64,000 nt of DNA from Castanea sativa (taxonomy: Eukaryota > Streptophyta > Magnoliopsida > Fagales > Fagaceae), in NCBI RefSeq assembly GCF_040712315.1, contig NC_134013.1, positions 57,742,501-57,806,500 of the forward strand, given 5' to 3'. The notes under the pieces are model-generated. The model was not told the DNA's origin, made no database searches, and saw nothing but the letters and a program-made list of their open reading frames with translations. A program made the position numbers and the translations under genes. Below, piece by piece: positions 58,963 through 64,000 of this stretch (its first letter is position 1; every line of letters begins with the position of its first letter).

Positions 58963-61274
58963 CTATGTATTTGGTGGTGTGCAGAAATCACCAACATGAT
59001 AGGATGGTTGGGAAGGTTGTTCATAGCTAAACTGGCTATCTTGACCATGATTGTATTGCCCAAAATAGTATGGAGGTGGCGATGGATGATAAGAGGGAGG
59101 TGTTGAACTAGGTTGGGGATAATGGTCATAGCTAAACAAACTCTTAAATCCTTGTCCTATGGAAGTGGATAATCCAATTTGTTGATATAAAGACATGCAA
59201 TACTCGTTGACATTAATTGGATTATACTCATTGAAGGTGGTAGGCTCATTACGGGCAGATGTGGATGGCCCAGCTTGGGTAGAGGTGGATGGTCCAGCTT
59301 CATCATTTCTGCGTTTTCTACATTGTCTTCCTTGGTGCCTCTGTCGTCGCTCAAAGTGTGTCACCCTCTCAGTAGGGACGAAGGAAATATCTGCTTCCAT
59401 CGATAACTTCACTTGATTAAGGCCCTCAACTATTGTCGGAAGGACTTGTTGTGTAGTCAGGTCAGTCCTCCCTTGGTTTACAACAGCCAAAGTTAACATA
59501 TTATTAATTTTTGTTTGCTGCCACATAAAAAGAAAAAAAAAGTATTAGTGCAGTATTATTGAAAAAGCTAAAATAATAATTTGTTATCAATATTAGTGTA
59601 GTATTTTGTTTGTGTAAATAATTTGTTATCAATATTAGTGCAGTATTGAAAATGCTAAAATAATAACCTAGTATATATGGGCAGCCACCTCTAGTGTCGT
59701 GAATAAGTGACCATGTTACTGGTATCATGTTGTGTAGTCCACACCTACATGGAAATTGTCATCCCCAACTACATGGAAATTGTCATCCCCAACTACATTT
59801 TGAGCTCACTGGTTTCAAAGTCGGTAGTATTGTGCATGCTGCTTAAGCCAATCAACACTAGACTTTCCTGTCAACTTTACACAATGCACGGATTTATCAA
59901 AATTGTCAGTAGGCCACTTTTGACATATTTGCAACAACCCAAATTGTCGCATGACTCTTTCTGGATGGTAATACTCAACAATTTGGAAGTATAGCAATGA
60001 CGCTGTTGTAAGCCACATATGTTTTTCTGCAAGACACCATGGATGCAAATAATTATCGTACGATGTCCAAACAACCTGCGATTCCAATTACAATAACTAT
60101 GTTATAATCGATCAAGACAATAATATAACTAGTAAATTAATCATTGATGCATTGTGACAACATATATTACCTGTTCATTATTATGTGTGTCGTGATTAGA
60201 ACGGTACGCACGTAGAACATGCGTTGGTGTGTGAGTAAACGTTCTCTTGGTATCCCACCTATACACAATTAATGATTGCCACTGATTTTAGGGTTTGGAA
60301 GTATCAAGGACAAACGCTACAGTATACAATATTGTATAGAAATAGAAAGTAAATATTATACCTGCAACCGTATGGGTCATCACCATTTAAATTTATTGGA
60401 ATTATTGGAATCGGGGTCAGATATGGAAGATGCTCCCATGCTTGTAATTGTAATATGAAAATAGGACCTGCAACCTCCGTGCTTTTTTTAATAGCAGTAG
60501 TACACAGCTCTTTATAAAGGAAAACAAGTGTGGCACTACACCAACTACACCAAAGTCCTCTAACAACTTGAGAAAGCAGCAATGTAATCTATTTTGACTC
60601 TTATTTCCAAATAGTAAGGCCAAAACTTGGAACATGTATACCCTAGCATATTGTTGGGTTGTTACAGCATTGGCACCCTCTGGTAGGTTTGAGAATGTAT
60701 TCTTTACCTATGTTATTTTAAGGCCAGCATATGCCAATGCATTTTCAGGTGGTGTCACTCCAAGTAAATTCTGACAAACTATTCCCCATTCCAAATTAGT
60801 GGGCCCATACACTGCATTGCCATCAATAGGCAATCCTGTAATGATTGCTATATCCTGTAGAGTGATTGACATTTCACAATTAGGTAGGTGAAATGTATGG
60901 GTTTCAAATTGCCACCGCTCCACCAAAGAAGTGATAAGACTCCAGTCAATATCTATATGTGGTAGGTGGTTAACACGGTATAGTCTACATTGATGCAAAT
61001 ATGGGGTGATACACTCGCCTAACTGCCGGGAGGGGGGGTGCAAATGGTTGGGATCGCACTCGTAAGGTGGAAACCTGAATTTTTTTTTTTAAAATGTACA
61101 ATGTTATATTGCTAATGTTGAAATTATTTTCATGTAAATTGAATAATTGTAGATATTATTAGGATATTAATAAATTTTGATCTCGCAACGTACACTGCCT
61201 TCCATTGCATCATTAGAGATGTGATATTGTTGTTGGGTTAGCAGAGAATGATCGAATAACCCAAGCTCCATTTC
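58963..61274 (-). pseudogene. Plant mobile domain (PMD, MAIN-like) gene, broken
   Basis: PMD proteins are plant-specific; some copies are transposon genes, and others (MAIN, MAIL1) are domesticated nuclear proteins. Recognisable blocks, minus strand: a possible first exon (MELGLFDHSLLTQQQYHIS, from 61274); 61074-60711 with ERWQFETHTFHLPNCEMSIT and LQDIAIITGLPIDGNAVYGP; 60582-60364 with YKELCTT, AGPIFILQLQAWEHLPY and PYGCR; exon 60258-60171 (WDTKRTFTHTPTHVLRAYRS); exon from 60075 with YFQIVEYYHPERVMRQFGLL; and a Ser/Pro/Gln-rich tail from 59517 to a stop at 58963. Damage: TAG at 60710-60708 where W is expected after GLKIT, a frameshift near 60560-60540, and TGA codons at 59817-59815 and just beyond. 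A 24-bp tandem duplication lies at ~59748-59796. It cannot encode a full protein. Confidence 0.88.
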
Positions 61275-61439
61275 AAATATATCATACATTAAATGCTATA
61301 ATGAGTTAAACTATATCTAAAGATGCGTTTCCACAGTATCTTTAATATATAAAGAGTGAGATTAAAAAATTATAATATCTGAAGGTACATTTTTTACAAA
61401 CCATCTATATAAAAAATTACAAACTAAGAAAATAATTTT

Positions 61440-62290
61440 CAATTACATTAGGGGTTGAGAAGCTTACTACAATTGCGATACAAAGTGAAGGAATGTAGGA
61501 ATTATAGAGTGATACTTGCAAGAAAAGAAAGAAAGAACAAAAAAAAAAAAAAAACATAATCAGATAATCATAAAATATCTTCTAAAAACAAAAGAACAAT
61601 AATAAAAAATAATAACATTAATATAACCATATATAATATTTACAATATATTAGCGTATAATATTTATAAAGCATATAATCAATTTTTATACCAACTAAAC
61701 TATAAAGAAAAATAAACACAAATGTACAATTTATTGTACTAAATAATAATAATAATAATACACATACATATCTTTATTATAAACCAACAAAAATATTATG
61801 CAATATATTTTTTCCCAATAATAGATGTAATAATTGATAATAACAAAGTAAAATTGATTATAAAAAGATCACAATAATACAATTTATTACAATTTTTGTG
61901 GTCATATACTAATAATAACAATAAATAATATTAAATAATTTGAAAATTAACAAAACACATACATAAATTTAATTAGAGAGTTGAGATACTTACCACAATT
62001 GTGATACCAACTGAAAGAGTGAGAATTATAGAGTGATACTTGCAAAAAAAAAAAAAAAACACAATTAGATAATAATAAATAAACACAAAATAACAACAAT
62101 ACTAAAAATGTTTGTAGTCCTAACCATAAAAAATTCACTAATCTAAAATTTGAATAAAAACAACAACAACAACAACAACAATCATAATCATAATCGCATA
62201 CAAACAATATTAACTACAACAATACATAATATTTTACAATGTATTAGCTTCTAATATTTACAAAGCATTATTTATACAATAATAATAAAT
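61440..62290. repeat. Direct duplication of a ~240-300-bp segment
   Basis: 61447-61690 matches 61975-62290: both have GAATTATAGAGTGATACTTGCAA followed by a poly-A run and, further on, TAATATTTACAA then TATTAGC...TAATATTTA. Spacing is ~528 bp. AT-rich, non-coding. Confidence 0.65.
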
Positions 62291-62781
62291 CTGCTAATTT
62301 CTAAAGCTGTAAGTTTTTTAATAAGCAAAGCAAAAAAATTTACATTAATCCAAAACTTACAATCCTTAGTTGTGCACGCTGAAGCAAAGCAGAAGAGTAA
62401 CTGAACAATCGGAGGAGATGCAAAGTAGAAGAGTAACTTTGTGAGGAGATTTCAGGAAGGGCACTTGTCTTTTATTAAGAAGAGGTGAAATAAAAAGACA
62501 AAAAATAATCTTTTGTTACAGGAGGAGGAATAAAAAGTCAAAAAGAATCTCTAAAGATAGATTTTAGGCGTGATATGGTTTTATTGGGAATGATCAATGG
62601 AATCTATTTCAGACAGAAAATAAGAATGGGAAGAAAAGGTAAATTGATTGGTTGATTGACTCATCGCAGGTACTTTTACAATATAAAATGAAAAAACATA
62701 ACATATACACAAACCATGTCAAAAAAACTACTGAAAGATAAGAATATGTTTACTATATATATATATATATATTTTATTTGG

Positions 62782-62918
62782 ACAATATTTTCGCAACAAA
62801 TTATAAGTGGCAGGTTGTTATTAGTTGTTATTATTGAGGCCAAAAAGTAATCTTAGCATTAGGCTTAAATTTGAATCAGCAACAACTAACCACCTATGAT
62901 TTGTTGTAAAAATATTGT
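62782..62918. mobile_element. Small fold-back MITE
   Basis: ACAATATTTTCGCAACAAAT and, inverted at the right end, ACAATATTTTTACAACAAAT form ~45-bp imperfect inverted repeats around a ~45-bp core. The same words (TTTTCACAATTGTT, TTGTTGTGAAAATGTTGT) occur in the array at 31-32.6 kb. No target duplication identified. Confidence 0.6.
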
Positions 62919-62970
62919 AAAAATAAAAATGTTGTGGACGTACTTTTTTTTTTTTTTTTTTTTCATTCTA

Positions 62971-63576
62971 TTTCGGCAATGCCATTGCAAAGAATCTCTG
63001 CAAAAATCTCAGTTTTTTTTTTCCTGTTTACAGTGTGCACATAAATCATTTTTTTCTTCTATAACTTTCTTTCATGCATGGACAAGAATCTAAATACTTT
63101 TTTAGAATAAGAATCAATGCACTCAGTGTACTTGAATTTGTTTCATATAGTACTTTTACAAAATGAAAGAATATGACATACACACTTTTTTTTTTCCCTT
63201 CTATTTCAGCAATGCCATTGCCACAAATCCATTCCCACTTTTTTTTTTCCCTTCTATTTCGGTAATGCCATTGCCACAATTGGTTTTCTCTTCTTCTTTT
63301 TTTTTTTTTTTTTTTTTTTTCATTTTTGGCAATGGCATTGCCACAAATCAATTGCACAATTTTTTCTACTCTATTTCGGCAATAGCATTGTCACAATTAG
63401 TTTATTTGCTTCGGCCACTCACCTAACACTTCGGGCACTCACTCACTCGGGCAACAGTTTGGGTAGCAGGAATTTCGGTAATGAGATTACCGAAATTCAA
63501 AATTTTCTCTCTCCAACTTTTTCTATTTCTCTCCTATACTTTTGTTAGAATTTCGGCAACACCATTGCTGAAATTC
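62971..63576. repeat. Cluster of seven palindromic TTTCGGYAATG motifs
   Basis: Copies at 62971-62992, 63204-63222, 63257-63276, 63324-63342, 63374-63393, 63470-63498 and 63548-63576, separated by T-rich spacers. The best copy is a perfect palindrome: GAATTTCGGTAAT, GAG, ATTACCGAAATTC (63470-63498). The others keep the core GGCAATGCCATTGCC with mismatches. Open frames on either strand here only reflect the T runs. Confidence 0.8.
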
Positions 63577-63599
63577 ACTCTTTTTTCTCAATTCCCTAA

Positions 63600-64000
63600 A
63601 TAATTTGGAACAGTACCTATAACGCAAATAAACTCCAAATTCCGCAATATTTAGCCAAAGGACTCCTTATACTTGTATATATTTTCTTAATTAAATTATT
63701 ATGACCAGTAATTAAGTTAAAATCTTTTTCACAGTTTTTAAAAAGTTCTAATTCATTATATTATTAAATTTTTTATTTAATTTATATATAATTCTTGATT
63801 AAGTTGTGCATCATATGGGAATAATACTAATTGTATAAAATATTTGAACTTTTATAATAAGTTGTGGAGCCAATGTTTGGCTGCAAAAAGAGCAAATTTT
63901 ATAATGTTAGAATATTCATGTGTGAGTAACGCAATTAGTTAAGAAGTGAATTCTCACGTTAGATAATAATAAGAAGAGTAAATGATTAATATAATATCGT
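63600..64000. other. AT-rich DNA at the window end
   Basis: Nothing recognised. Confidence 0.5.

Noticed and set aside
63046..63426. Opposite-strand frames rich in Lys or Phe
   Set aside because: They follow poly-T runs between the palindromic motifs.
1..64000. CRISPR arrays, rRNA genes, intact tRNA genes
   Set aside because: None seen. The short tandem repeats are LTR subrepeats or minisatellites, and the A/B-box sequences belong to SINEs.

Overview
The window is nuclear DNA of a flowering plant, most likely a woody eudicot. Genes have GT-AG introns, the sequence is AT-rich, and solo LTRs, MITEs, tRNA-derived SINEs and LINE remnants are abundant. From memory the SINE and LTR types look like Fagaceae (oak/chestnut/beech), but that is only a low-confidence guess. 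I see no bacterial, organellar or viral gene set.

Layout. 1-5.7 kb: nested LTR-retrotransposon pieces around a reverse-oriented LINE remnant. 5.8-7.65 kb: a ~0.95 kb tandem duplication carrying a decayed sugar/inositol-transporter-like sequence. 8.36-22.0 kb: two directly repeated copies of a ~5.4 kb non-coding block. They differ by datable insertions: a solo LTR in copy 1; a PIF/Harbinger-like MITE, an LTR-like insert and a nested hAT element in copy 2. 22.0-23.24 kb: a ~300 bp inverted repeat whose right arm is the promoter of a phi-class glutathione S-transferase gene (23.4-28.3 kb, three exons). 28.3-35.4 kb: tandem repeats, a probable solo LTR and AT-rich DNA. 35.4-40.05 kb, minus strand: a complete six-exon phytoene synthase gene, the entry enzyme of carotenoid synthesis. 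41-46.6 kb: a minisatellite, and an LTR with a fold-back element inside it. 46.7-52.4 kb: a complete five-exon SET-domain methyltransferase gene (SDG40 type) with a SINE in intron 3 and a LINE remnant in intron 4. 52.7-55.4 kb: an interrupted LINE. 56.4-58.4 kb, minus strand: a polycistronic C/D snoRNA cluster with two U14 genes and four copies of another C/D snoRNA, under a telo-box/TATA promoter. 58.96-61.3 kb, minus strand: a broken plant-mobile-domain (PMD/MAIN-like) gene. 61.4-63.6 kb: local duplications, a MITE and a cluster of seven palindromic motifs.

The intact genes (GST, PSY, SDG40, snoRNAs) are unrelated neighbours, as is usual in plants, and no gene cluster with a shared pathway is evident. 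The most unusual points are the inverted duplication of the GST promoter, the alternating U14/orphan snoRNA cluster with a hairpin in its leader, the TTTCGG palindrome cluster, and the insertions that can be dated against the paired duplication. All gene models were made by eye from splice signals and family conservation, and no search was run.
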